Assembly (NCBI GenBank): GCA_964579675.1
Contig: CAZOIA010000002.1
Coordinates: 1 to 64,000 of the forward strand
Source of the DNA: CAZOIA01 sp964579675
Lineage (GTDB): Bacteria > Planctomycetota > Phycisphaerae > UBA1845 > PWPN01
DNA: 64,000 nt
Direction: 5' to 3'
The translations under genes were made by a program, and so were the position numbers. Shown here one piece after another: positions 10,162-18,582 of the stretch (its first letter is position 1; the number at the start of each line of letters is the position of its first letter). The notes under the pieces are model-generated. The model was given only the letters and a program-made list of their open reading frames with translations, did no database searches and had not been told where the DNA came from.

Positions 10162-11661
10162 TCAGATCCAGCGCAACTTCCGCAGCGCGACCCCGCACAT
10201 CTTCAGCATGACCCAGGCATTGCGGAACCGGTGGGTCATCTTGGTCGTTCCGGCGACCCGCTCGCGGTAATGCACGGGCATCTCGACGATCTTCAGATTG
10301 TTCTTGGCCGCCCCGAAGATCCAGTCGTAGTCGCCCCAGGCGTCGCAACTGCCGAGGTACTCGCGGGCAGCCAGGATCTTGGGATAGTCGCGCCGCCAGA
10401 TGACCTTGGTGCCGCAGAGCGTGTCGCGGACCCGCTGCTCCAGCAGCAGGCTGAACAGGCCGGCAAATACCTTGTTCCCGAGGATGTTCAGCGGACGCAT
10501 CGCCTGGTCCTGCTGCGGATAGACCATGCGTGAGCCGTTGATGAACTCGCCCTTTGCGGTGCTGATGGCGTCGAAGAACGCCGGCAGTTCCTCGGGCATC
10601 ACGGTCATGTCGGCGTCGAGGATCATGAAGACGTCACCGGTGGCGGCGGCAAAGCCGGCCCGGCAAGCGGCGCCCTTACCCTGTCCGGGGCCCTTGACCA
10701 GGCGGATGTTGCGATCCGGACGGCGTCGGATGGCCTCCTCCACGCGGGTGGCCGTGTCATCCGTGCTCCGGTCATCGACAAGGATGATCTCGGTGCCCGT
10801 CCCCATCTCGGGGATGCGATCGACCAGGCCGCCAATGTTGTCATGCTCGTTCTTGCACGGGACAACCACCGAGCACGAGTGACTATGCGGCGATTCGACG
10901 GGCACCAGCGGGCGGGCCACCAGGTACGAGAGGAACCCGAGCTTGCGGAATCCGTAGAACCTGCCAAGCACCGAGTTGAACAGCCAGTTGAGGCCGGGGA
11001 CCCGGATCGGCAGGGGCATGGTGTGGCCCTTGCGGATCATCTCGTAGCTGCACAGGTGCAGCAGGCCGGCCAGGTCTCGCGCGGCCAGCCAGTTGGGGGA
11101 CGGATTGTCCAGCCTGAGCCCGAGCCTGGCCGCCAGGCGGCAGATCGGCTCCCACAGGTAGTTGTACTGGACGATGATGACGCGGGTGTGGGCCGCGCAG
11201 CAGCGGTGGATCCGGCGCAGGGCCGTTGCGATGTCGGACATCTCGCCGATCACGTTGACCAGCGTGATGTAGTCGTAGGGCCCCTCGGGGATGTCGGCCT
11301 GGTCGAGGAATTCGGCGAATCCGACGGCGAAGTCCAGATCCGGATGCCGCCGCCGGGCCAGCTCGACCATCGCCGGGCTGCAGTCAACGCCCACCCCGTG
11401 GCGAGGCTCCAGAGCTTCGAGCAGATCGCCGGTCCCGCAACCGATATCGAGCACCCGAGCACCCGGGGGCACGAAATGACGCACGAACCGTCTCAGGTAG
11501 TGCCGGAAGTACCGGAACCGCCGGTTCCAGTCGAGCTGGCGGTCACCGAGCCCATCGTAGAACTCACGGACGGCCTGGCGGCTGTCCTGGATGAATCGTT
11601 CATACGGACCGGGCGCCGGCGGCCGTGGCGGCTGAGCGGTTGCGGTAGAAAGCAGACTCAT
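10162..11661 (-). CDS. methyltransferase-glycosyltransferase family 2 fusion protein
   Basis: Two catalytic domains are joined in 499 residues. Residues 65-170 form a class I methyltransferase (VLDIGCGTGDL at 70-80, then GVDCSPAM). Residues 264-480 form a GT-A glycosyltransferase of family 2, near the polyprenyl-phosphate-mannose/glucose synthase group: SVVVPCKNE at 264-272, EIILVDDRSTDDT at 291-303, and the metal-binding DAD at 349-351. The start at 11661 is chosen because GGGGAGA lies 8 bases upstream; it overlaps the 3' end of the epimerase gene by 62 bases. It probably makes or methylates a lipid-linked sugar for the operon's GT-C enzyme. Substrates are unknown. Confidence 0.8.
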   Translation of the reverse strand: MSLLSTATAQPPRPPAPGPYERFIQDSRQAVREFYDGLGDRQLDWNRRFRYFRHYLRRFVRHFVPPGARVLDIGCGTGDLLEALEPRHGVGVDCSPAMVELARRRHPDLDFAVGFAEFLDQADIPEGPYDYITLVNVIGEMSDIATALRRIHRCCAAHTRVIIVQYNYLWEPICRLAARLGLRLDNPSPNWLAARDLAGLLHLCSYEMIRKGHTMPLPIRVPGLNWLFNSVLGRFYGFRKLGFLSYLVARPLVPVESPHSHSCSVVVPCKNEHDNIGGLVDRIPEMGTGTEIILVDDRSTDDTATRVEEAIRRRPDRNIRLVKGPGQGKGAACRAGFAAATGDVFMILDADMTVMPEELPAFFDAISTAKGEFINGSRMVYPQQDQAMRPLNILGNKVFAGLFSLLLEQRVRDTLCGTKVIWRRDYPKILAAREYLGSCDAWGDYDWIFGAAKNNLKIVEMPVHYRERVAGTTKMTHRFRNAWVMLKMCGVALRKLRWI

Positions 11662-12721
11662 GCAAATGGTCTCCCCGCTGTGCCCACTCCGAACGCAGCA
11701 TCTCCTCGAGGATGCCATCGAGCGTCCGCGAGACGTTCCAATCCGGATAATGCGAGCGGATCTTCGCCAGGTTCGTGATGTAGCAAATGTGGTCGCCCGT
11801 GCGATTGACGGGCTGATAGTCGGTGGCGATCCTTCGGCCGGTCATTTCCTCCAGGCGGCTGATGCATTCGAGAACCGAAGCGCTGTTGTCGCGCCCGCCG
11901 CCGAGGTTGTACACCTCGCCCGGGCGCGGCGATCGGGCGAACGCGTGAGCGGCCCGAACCACGTCGTATGCGTGCAACTGGTCCCGGACCTGTTTGCCCT
12001 TGTAGCCGATGATCGTGTACCGCTCGCCGCTGACGGCCACCCGGGCCAGGTAGTTCAGGAACCCGTGCAGCGGCACGCCCGAATGGCGAGAGCCGGTCAG
12101 ACATCCACCCCTGAAGACACAGGTCGGCATCCCGTAGTACCGGCCGTACTCCTGCGTCATGACGTCGGCCGCCACCTTGCTCGCCCCGAAGATGCTGTGC
12201 AGAGACTGGTCGATGCGACACGATTCGTCGATCCCGTCGCGGTCACCCGGGCGGGCGTAATCGTACCGCGTGTCGCGTTCGACTAGCGGGAGTTCGTTGG
12301 GGGCGTCGCCGTAGACCTTGTTGGTGCTGAGCGTGATGAACGGCGCTTCCGGGCATGAGCGGCGTGCGGCTTCCAGCAGGTTCAGGGTGCCGACCGCGTT
12401 GACGTCGAAATCGTCGTATGGACGCTGCCGGGCGAGATCGTGCGATGGTTGGGCGGCACAATGGACTATCAGGTCGAATCGTTCGCGGGAGAGCAGGAGC
12501 CCGATCGCCCGGCGGGCTCGGATATCAACGTTCTCGGGGTGGAAGTTCCGCGTATTGGCCTTGAGCCAGCCCAGGTTCCACGACGTATCCCCGGCCGGGC
12601 CGAAGAAGTCCCGCCGCATGTTGTTGTCCACGCCGACCACGCTCCAACCGAGGTCGTCGAAATAGAGCACCGCTTCGCTGCCGACGAGCCCACTGCTTCC
12701 GGTCACCAGTACCCGCTTCAT
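11600..12721 (-). CDS. NAD-dependent epimerase, CDP-paratose 2-epimerase-like
   Basis: This 373-residue extended SDR starts MKRVLVTGSSGLVGSEA (Rossmann GxxGxxG) and has NNMRRDFFGPAGDTSWNL, STNKVYGD, GYKGKQVRDQLHAYDVV and VYNLGGG, which resemble CDP-paratose/CDP-tyvelose 2-epimerases. At the usual YxxxK catalytic pair it has FGASK, with Phe178 in place of tyrosine and Lys182 kept. GGGAG lies upstream of the ATG at 12721. It is the first gene of the glycan operon and overlaps the next gene. The sugar nucleotide substrate is not determinable; the missing tyrosine makes a standard 4-keto mechanism uncertain. Confidence 0.7.
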   Translation of the reverse strand: MKRVLVTGSSGLVGSEAVLYFDDLGWSVVGVDNNMRRDFFGPAGDTSWNLGWLKANTRNFHPENVDIRARRAIGLLLSRERFDLIVHCAAQPSHDLARQRPYDDFDVNAVGTLNLLEAARRSCPEAPFITLSTNKVYGDAPNELPLVERDTRYDYARPGDRDGIDESCRIDQSLHSIFGASKVAADVMTQEYGRYYGMPTCVFRGGCLTGSRHSGVPLHGFLNYLARVAVSGERYTIIGYKGKQVRDQLHAYDVVRAAHAFARSPRPGEVYNLGGGRDNSASVLECISRLEEMTGRRIATDYQPVNRTGDHICYITNLAKIRSHYPDWNVSRTLDGILEEMLRSEWAQRGDHLHESAFYRNRSAATAAGARSV

Positions 12722-13038
12722 CGCTGAACTCCCGGATGCCGGAAAAAGGCAACGCCAGCCGCGACCGCTCGCCGCTTGCGCAATCGCGGGCTGGCGCAGT
12801 CCGCAAGGCACCCCCAACCTTTGGCAGAATCGTCGGAAGCCGCTTGCGACGACTTGAGTTAACGGACCTTGGGTTTCGCTTCTTCGGCGTGCGGGAGCCG
12901 GTGCCTGCGACGGGATGGTCCGATAGCCGACGGCTGGCGGCGCCGGCCCATCCGAGCCGGCCTCTGTGAGGCCGGTGCTCCTCCTGAGACAGACGTTCCG
13001 CCCTGGGCCAAACCCGCCAATTCAACCATGACGAATCA
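12722..13038. other. intergenic region with a stem-loop downstream of manA
   Basis: This 317-base gap separates manA from the glycan operon. CCGGCCTC (12957-12964) pairs with GAGGCCGG (12968-12975) around a 3-base loop and may end manA transcription, although no T-run follows. GGGAG at the left edge is the Shine-Dalgarno of the epimerase. No credible ORF or RNA gene is visible. Confidence 0.45.
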
Positions 13039-14040
13039 CTAGGGGGCGGGCACGGTGACTTCGAGCCACTGCGTGGGCCCGGTGATCTTCACCCGGGCAT
13101 CCGACAAGGCAGCTGGCAGCAGCACGACATTGCCCCGGCTGAATTCGACCGGCCCGACTCCCTGGTTCCAATCGATCAGGCCCCGGCCTTCAAGCACGAT
13201 CCACACCACCGGGCTGCCGCAGGGGATCAGTGGCTGCGTCCCCTCGGCCGCGCGGACTTGATCAATGATGAACGAAGGGCAACTCACCAGCCGGCAGGCC
13301 GCCCTTGTCGAGGCGCCGGCGACCTGGGACCGCTCCTGCATCGGGGGCGGCGAGGGCACCTCGAAGTCGATGCACTCGATGGCCTGACCGAGGTGGAGTT
13401 GCCGCGGCTCACCGGTAGTCGGCTCGATGCGTCCCCAATCGTACGTGCGATAAGTGACGTCGGAGGGGGTCTGGACCTCGGCCACCATGACGCCGGCCCC
13501 AAGCGCATGACACGTGCCGCTGGGCAGGTAATAGCAGTCGCCTGGCTTGACCGGCACCTTGCGCAGCACACCATCGACCCGGCCGGTCAGCATCGCCTCC
13601 CGGAACATCGCCGCGTCCACGCCCGCCTCGAGCCCGTGGTAGATGACGCCCCCGGGCTCGGTGGCAAGGATATACCACGCTTCGTGCTTGACGCGGACGC
13701 TCCCGCCGAGCCTGCGGGCAACCCTCTCGGTCGGATGGACCTGGACGCTGAGCGACTCGCGGGCGTCGAGGAACTTGATCAACAGCGGAAACCGGCCTTC
13801 AAAGAGCCCGACCCCGCCAATCAGGGCCGGGCCCCACTGCTGAACCAGTTCGGTGAGCGTCCTGCCCCGGGCCGGCCCAACCGCCACCCGCGAAGCGTCC
13901 TCCTCGAGGTCGGCCAGTTCCCACGATTCCCCAATCGTCTCCGCAGCAACGGGCGGGCGGGCGAAATGCGTGAAGATCCGCCGGCCGCCCCAGAGCTTGG
14001 GCTTGTAGATGGGCTCAAAGATGAGTGGGTGGACAACCAT
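13039..14040 (-). CDS. manA: mannose-6-phosphate isomerase, class I
   Basis: The protein interconverts fructose 6-phosphate and mannose 6-phosphate with zinc. Its 333-residue length fits the short Bacillus-type ManA. The start PLIFEPIYKPKLWGGRRI is typical. Zinc-ligand motifs are SVQVHP (Gln and His), KHEAWY (Glu) and SGTCHALG (His), and the tail has GNVVLLPAALSDARV. GAGGG precedes the ATG. It lies upstream of, and on the same strand as, the sugar operon, so it could feed GDP-mannose-type precursors; that link is inference. Confidence 0.93.
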   Translation of the reverse strand: MVVHPLIFEPIYKPKLWGGRRIFTHFARPPVAAETIGESWELADLEEDASRVAVGPARGRTLTELVQQWGPALIGGVGLFEGRFPLLIKFLDARESLSVQVHPTERVARRLGGSVRVKHEAWYILATEPGGVIYHGLEAGVDAAMFREAMLTGRVDGVLRKVPVKPGDCYYLPSGTCHALGAGVMVAEVQTPSDVTYRTYDWGRIEPTTGEPRQLHLGQAIECIDFEVPSPPPMQERSQVAGASTRAACRLVSCPSFIIDQVRAAEGTQPLIPCGSPVVWIVLEGRGLIDWNQGVGPVEFSRGNVVLLPAALSDARVKITGPTQWLEVTVPAP

Positions 14041-14135
14041 CGTCGTCCCTCGCGATCAGGTCTCGGGTTGATCGGACACGAGGATTCTAAGGGCACAGGT
14101 ATCGACGGGAAACAACGGCGGGCCACGGTTGGGAG

Positions 14136-14558
14136 TCAACCCGTCTTCCGGAAGCGTAGCGTCGTGTCCGGCGGCGCGGATTCGCGGCCGGCTGGCCTAT
14201 CGGGTGACGTGGACGCCTGGCTCGCTACCGCCCGGATCGGGGTGGTCCTCACCTCCTCATCAGCCAGGTCTTGCTCTGATGGGGGCTCGACCCTGGAGCT
14301 ACCCCCACTGACCACGCGAGGCCTGTTTGCCAGGTGGTCCTCGTCCACCCCCTCATTCAGCCATTTCAGAATGTCCTCTTCGGTTGGCGGGCGGTTCTTC
14401 TCGACTTCGGTCGGCGGGCGGTTCTTCTCGACCTCAGCGACCCGAAAGGTGGTGTTACACTTCACACAACGCGCTCGGTGCCCGATGCTGCGGGCGGACA
14501 CCCGGTACTTGGCGTTGCACACGGGACACCGCGTCTTGATGGTTGCCTTCCCTGACAT
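14136..14558 (-). CDS. MJ0042-type zinc-ribbon protein
   Basis: The N-terminus holds a four-cysteine zinc ribbon (RCPVCNAKYRV and ARCVKCNTTFRV), the MJ0042-family pattern common at the start of planctomycete and deltaproteobacterial proteins. It is followed by a direct repeat of the nine residues VEKNRPPTE, then a low-complexity polar tail. There is no membrane segment or catalytic domain in the 140 residues. GGAG precedes the ATG. The role is unknown; similar ribbons are thought to bind metal or nucleic acid. Confidence 0.7.
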   Translation of the reverse strand: MSGKATIKTRCPVCNAKYRVSARSIGHRARCVKCNTTFRVAEVEKNRPPTEVEKNRPPTEEDILKWLNEGVDEDHLANRPRVVSGGSSRVEPPSEQDLADEEVRTTPIRAVASQASTSPDRPAGRESAPPDTTLRFRKTG

Positions 14559-14877
14559 CGTCAGGCTCCGGCCGCCTCTTACCCCCTTCCCGGCCTCCCA
14601 GATCCGCCGCGCGCGAGTGGCCGAAACGACGCTTGAACGCCGTCCTCGAGTGCGGCACCCACTACTGGATCAAGATCGGATAAGTCTTATGAGGCCGGTT
14701 GCTGCTGCTCACTCGCGGCAGCAATCATCTGATGATGCCGTCACTCAATTATAGGCATGTTGCGTGGCTCATTCCACCGCGTCTTGAAGTGAACTCGTGG
14801 CCGTCCATGCCCGCCATAGCCAACCGAAAGAAAGTGCTGACGCGGAACGTTTCGCCACGCTCAAACGCCTTATCCCA
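14559..14877. other. intergenic region with a minus-strand TATAAT box
   Basis: The 319 bases separate the zinc-ribbon gene from the MBL hydrolase gene, both on the minus strand. On the minus strand a perfect TATAAT lies at 14753-14748, about 190 bases before the zinc-ribbon start, without a convincing -35 partner. Short inverted repeats lie in the leader (14720-14740). No ORF with coding character is visible. Confidence 0.35.
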
Positions 14878-15543
14878 TCATTCGGAAAGAAACGGGTTGG
14901 ACTTGCGTTCATTCCCGATCGTCGTTATGGGGCCGTGCCCGCCGTACACGACCGTCTCGTCCGCGAGCGTGAGAAGGTTCCCGCGGATGTTAGCGACCAA
15001 CAAAGGGCCGTCAGAACCCGGGAAATCGGTCCTCCCAATACTGCCAGCGAACAACGCATCGCCCGTGAAGACAACCCCCGCCTCCGGGCAATGCAGTGAG
15101 ACACCCCCGGGTGAATGCCCCATCGTATCCAGCACCCGCCAGCTCAGCGGACCCAACCACAATTGCATCCCCGGTTCAAGATCGATATCCGCGCGGGCGC
15201 GGACGGTGAAACCCACTCCAAACGGCCCGGACAGATTACGGTTCGCGTCGCCTAGCATCGGTTGCTCGGCTCGGGCCATGGCCACCTGTGCATCGGGGTG
15301 GGCATCGTGAACGATGTCGAGGCCGGCAATGTGGTCGGCGTGGCCATGCGTCAGCACGATCTTCTCGATCCGGATGGCGTTGTCCGCGACGTAGGCCAAG
15401 AGGCGATCGACCTGAGGCGGGAAGCTCGGATCGATGATCCAGCCTACGCGGCCTCTGGCGTCATCCTCCGTAGATAGGACGAACGCATTCTCGCCAAACG
15501 TCCTCTCGACAAACGTTTCGATGGTCAAGGGCGTATCGCTCAA
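14878..15543 (-). CDS. MBL-fold metallo-hydrolase (hydroxyacylglutathione-hydrolase-like)
   Basis: A metallo-beta-lactamase fold is shown by THGHADHIAG (HxHxDH), MGHSPGGVSLH, VFTGDALFAGSIGRTDFPG and YGGHGPITTIGNE, the order seen in glyoxalase-II-like hydrolases. I start it at the TTG 15543, which overlaps the TGA of the upstream esterase (TTGA), giving 221 residues. That implies translational coupling. No ATG is suitably placed; longer versions run into the upstream gene in another frame. It likely hydrolyses a thioester, by family resemblance; the substrate is unproven. Confidence 0.8.
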   Translation of the reverse strand: MSDTPLTIETFVERTFGENAFVLSTEDDARGRVGWIIDPSFPPQVDRLLAYVADNAIRIEKIVLTHGHADHIAGLDIVHDAHPDAQVAMARAEQPMLGDANRNLSGPFGVGFTVRARADIDLEPGMQLWLGPLSWRVLDTMGHSPGGVSLHCPEAGVVFTGDALFAGSIGRTDFPGSDGPLLVANIRGNLLTLADETVVYGGHGPITTIGNERKSNPFLSE

Positions 15544-16820
15544 GGGGAGATCCTTTTCTCCAGAAGGTTCAGCAGGTAGCGGGCCCGTTCGGCACTGGGG
15601 GTATCGCCGTAGAATTCGATGATGCGGCGGCAACGACCGGCGGCCTCACGCAGCTTGCCCTCGGCGACCAGACGTTGAGCGCCGGCGTACATGGCCAGCG
15701 CCTCGTCTGCCCGGCGCCGGGCGGCACGCCGGGCCAACTGCTGGCGGACTTCGGGGTCGGATTCGACCTGAACTCTCGCGTCCCGGGCCTGGCGCCCGAG
15801 CCGGCTGGTGCCGTAGTTGACTTCGATCTTCCGCAGCATCTCGGCCGCATCGGCTCCCCTGCCGCCGGCGATCAGCTTCCGGGCCGCCTCGAGTTCCCGC
15901 CTGCCCGGCGCTTCAACGCGCCCCAGCGCATCCCGAGCCGCCTGAACGTGCGCTGGCTCATGCCATTGCGCCAGGGCGATGATTCGCTCGAGCCCGGCCG
16001 CCGCTTCGGCAACGTTGCCCTGGGGGCTCGCCTTGCTGATGACCGCATCCAACCGGCGTGCACATTGATCGAAGAACCAATCGAGGGCGGCCTGCCCGAC
16101 CCCCGCATCCAGCACGTGCCCTATCCGCGGGCGATAGAGATTCACGTTCCCGCCGGCTTCCCGCAGCCGCTGAATACCATAGCGCATCCGATCATGGTTG
16201 ACGTCGGCCATGCCCACGGCATAGAAGACCGGCACACGTCGCCGGTCCCCGATCTCGTCATCGGTGATAAGAGGCGGGACGTAATTCGCCAGTGCCGCTA
16301 CCGCCGTCACCGGTACCTTCTCCTTATAGAGCAAGTGAAAGCTCATCGCCCCCCCCGCGGAGAAGCCCGCCAGCAACACCCGGCTCTCATCGAAAGGCAC
16401 ATGAGCCCGCAGGTGGGCCAGCATGGCGCGTATGGTTGGGATATCGTCGCTTCGCCATCCGGGAGCGATGCCCTGGGGGGCAGCGATGAGAGTCGGCACC
16501 CGCGCGTGGCGGTCGGCCCAGAAATCTACCATCTGCCGGGCGGTGTCGTCCGTGCCGTGCAGCGCGATCAGAAGTGGGCAGCACTGGCCGGGACCGTGCC
16601 CCGCCGGCCGACGCAGCCAGTAATACGCCGGCTCGCCGCGACCGGCGATCGCCAGCCCGATCTTTGTGACCACAGGCTTGTCGAGCATTGCTGCCGGCGC
16701 GCTGGCCGGCGGGGACGTACCACGCGATGCCGGCTGGGTCCCCGGGCCCGCGACCGCCCCCGAGTCACCCGCCACCGCTGCGGCAAGCCACAAACTGATT
16801 GTCCCACCCACCCAACGCAA
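15540..16820 (-). CDS. secreted alpha/beta-hydrolase (LpqC/PHB-depolymerase-like) with C-terminal helical repeats
   Basis: It begins at a TTG with GGAG nine bases upstream. A hydrophobic N-terminus (ISLWLAAAVAG) looks like a signal peptide. Residues of about 50-260 form an alpha/beta hydrolase: LIALHGTDD (oxyanion strand), LLAGFSAGGAMSF with the nucleophile serine, VFYAVGMADVNH for the acid and PRIGHVLD for the histidine. The last 150 residues are charged helices resembling TPR-like repeats. It is coupled to the MBL hydrolase. Likely an extracytoplasmic esterase; natural substrate unknown. Confidence 0.7.
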   Translation of the reverse strand: MRWVGGTISLWLAAAVAGDSGAVAGPGTQPASRGTSPPASAPAAMLDKPVVTKIGLAIAGRGEPAYYWLRRPAGHGPGQCCPLLIALHGTDDTARQMVDFWADRHARVPTLIAAPQGIAPGWRSDDIPTIRAMLAHLRAHVPFDESRVLLAGFSAGGAMSFHLLYKEKVPVTAVAALANYVPPLITDDEIGDRRRVPVFYAVGMADVNHDRMRYGIQRLREAGGNVNLYRPRIGHVLDAGVGQAALDWFFDQCARRLDAVISKASPQGNVAEAAAGLERIIALAQWHEPAHVQAARDALGRVEAPGRRELEAARKLIAGGRGADAAEMLRKIEVNYGTSRLGRQARDARVQVESDPEVRQQLARRAARRRADEALAMYAGAQRLVAEGKLREAAGRCRRIIEFYGDTPSAERARYLLNLLEKRISP

Positions 16821-16879
16821 TCAGGGATCTCCACATCCAACCAGGGCGGCTATTCTACGGATCGGCCGGGGCAGCTCAA

Positions 16880-18334
16880 TCAGAACAGTGGTTTCGGCTT
16901 CTCGCTCGCAAGGCGGCGGAGGATGTCCCAGAAGGCGCCGCGGTGTCCGGCCGCGATGGCCTCCTGAATGACCAGGTTGTCGTTGTAGTTGTAGTTGGTG
17001 GCGTCCTTGGCGCGGGGTGGGGGAAAGAACCGCCCGTCGCCGCCAATCAGATCACACACGAGGGCACCCGGGTCGTCGCCGAGCTGACGCTCGACGTAGA
17101 ACACGGGCCGGAAGAAACCGGCGTTGTCAATGACGTGTCCTTGGAGGTTGGGGTTGTCGGGCAGAGGCCCTTGCCGGCTGACGATCTCCGCAAGCCGGGT
17201 GCCCGGATAGATCCTCACCCCGGTGGCCGCCCCCGCCCGATCGGGGTCGGCGGCCTTGACGAAGTCGATCGTTTCAGCCACCGAAGTCGCATCCTCGCCG
17301 GGGCCGCCGATGAGCAGATCGAGCATGACGCTGATGCCGGCCCCTCGGCAATACCGGACCGTCCGTTGGATATCCTCGCGGTCGTAGGTGCGTCCCAGGG
17401 CGGCAAGCATCCGGTTGCAGCCGCTGTCCGCGCCAAAGTTGATCCCGACGCAGCCGGCCCGGCGCATCTCCGTGGCCAGCTCGGCCGAGAACGGCTCCAC
17501 GCTCGCGTAGCAGTACCAGCGGACGCGGTCGCCCAGCTTGCGGGCGATCATCTCCTCGCACACCGCCATCGCGTGTTGAGATGGGATATTGAACTCCCCA
17601 TCGCACAGATGCAGGATGTCCACACCCTGGCCGAGCAGCGACTCGATCTCGTCGGCGACCTGCCCGGCGGGCCGGCAGCGGATGATGCGTCCCTTGGCCA
17701 GCGGATCGGCACAGTAGATGCACTTCTCCGGGCAGCCACGCTTGGTCTCGATGCTGCCCATCGCGCCCTCGCGGAGGTAGCGGGCGTTGTCGATGAGCTG
17801 GCGCCCGATGGGAATATCTAACGACCCGTTGTAGCGGGGCGGGTTGAGCATGATTTCACCGTGGTCGTCGCGATAGGCCAGGCCCGCAACGCTACGGTAG
17901 TCCTTGCCATCTGTCAGGCATTGCACCAGTTTCAGGAAGGCATCCTCGCCGTCGCCAACAACGGCCAGGTCCACCCCGCAGGTCTCGAGTATCCGCACGG
18001 GAAAGATGCTGAATCCGCACCCGCCGAGGACGATCGGCACCGGCGTTGCCGAACGTATCAACTCGATGATCTCGCCCAACCGCGGCACGAACCACGCCCC
18101 GCTCGATAAGTAGCAGTCATCGGTATTTCGGAAACTCACGCCGATTGCGATGGGATCCGCATCGGCAAGGGTGTGCGCGATTTCCCGGGCTGGATCATCG
18201 ACGAAGGACAGATCCACGAGGGTAACCTCGATGCCCGCCGCTGCCACTCGCCCGCCGATGTAGTCCAGCGCCAGCGGCGCGACCGGCGGTTTCATTTCGT
18301 TCGAGTTGACCAGTACGACATTGCGACGGGGCAC
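16880..18334 (-). CDS. B12-binding radical SAM protein
   Basis: The 484-residue protein has an N-terminal Rossmann-like B12-binding-type domain (about 1-140, with VLGGCGFSIFP near residue 102) and then a radical SAM core: CPEKCIYC gives C201, C205 and C208 for the 4Fe-4S cluster. The usual DxHxxG corrinoid motif is not obvious, as in many members. The start is GTG with GAGG six bases upstream. Family members methylate or rearrange unactivated carbons, often in lipid or antibiotic synthesis. It is downstream of the corrinoid-activator gene across a repeat array, on the same strand. The product is unknown. Confidence 0.8.
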   Translation of the reverse strand: MPRRNVVLVNSNEMKPPVAPLALDYIGGRVAAAGIEVTLVDLSFVDDPAREIAHTLADADPIAIGVSFRNTDDCYLSSGAWFVPRLGEIIELIRSATPVPIVLGGCGFSIFPVRILETCGVDLAVVGDGEDAFLKLVQCLTDGKDYRSVAGLAYRDDHGEIMLNPPRYNGSLDIPIGRQLIDNARYLREGAMGSIETKRGCPEKCIYCADPLAKGRIIRCRPAGQVADEIESLLGQGVDILHLCDGEFNIPSQHAMAVCEEMIARKLGDRVRWYCYASVEPFSAELATEMRRAGCVGINFGADSGCNRMLAALGRTYDREDIQRTVRYCRGAGISVMLDLLIGGPGEDATSVAETIDFVKAADPDRAGAATGVRIYPGTRLAEIVSRQGPLPDNPNLQGHVIDNAGFFRPVFYVERQLGDDPGALVCDLIGGDGRFFPPPRAKDATNYNYNDNLVIQEAIAAGHRGAFWDILRRLASEKPKPLF

Positions 18335-18385
18335 GGTGGACCTCGGTCGTCAAACGACGAGTGCAGCCGGGAATCAATGATCTTA

Positions 18386-18513
18386 CGCGCTCCCCTTCGG
18401 GTCGCGGCTAAACGTCGATGCATTGCCCTTCGGGTCGCGGCTAAACGTCGATGCATTGCCCTTCGGGTCGCGGCTAAACACCCAACGCGCTCCCCTTCGG
18501 GTCGCGGCTAAAC
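18386..18513 (-). repeat. array of four hairpin-forming repeats (cluster A)
   Basis: Four copies of a 27-28 base unit sit at 18386-18413, 18420-18446, 18453-18479 and 18486-18513. On the minus strand each begins GTTTAGCCGCGACCCGAAGG. The outer two end GGAGCGCG and the inner two end GCAATGC. Copy period is 33-34 bases. CCC(GAA)GGG with flanking CGCG/CGCG can fold into a hairpin. The array lies between the RACo-like gene and the radical SAM gene and reads in their direction of transcription. Confidence 0.85.
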
Positions 18514-18582
18514 GTGCGTTATCAGTACCCGCCCGGCGCGGCGGGGCTCAACTCTCGATCGTCAGTTCTCAACTCTGAACCC

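Noticed and set aside
18386..18513. CRISPR array
   Set aside because: Spacers are only about 6 bases and similar to each other, no cas genes are present, and single copies occur elsewhere.
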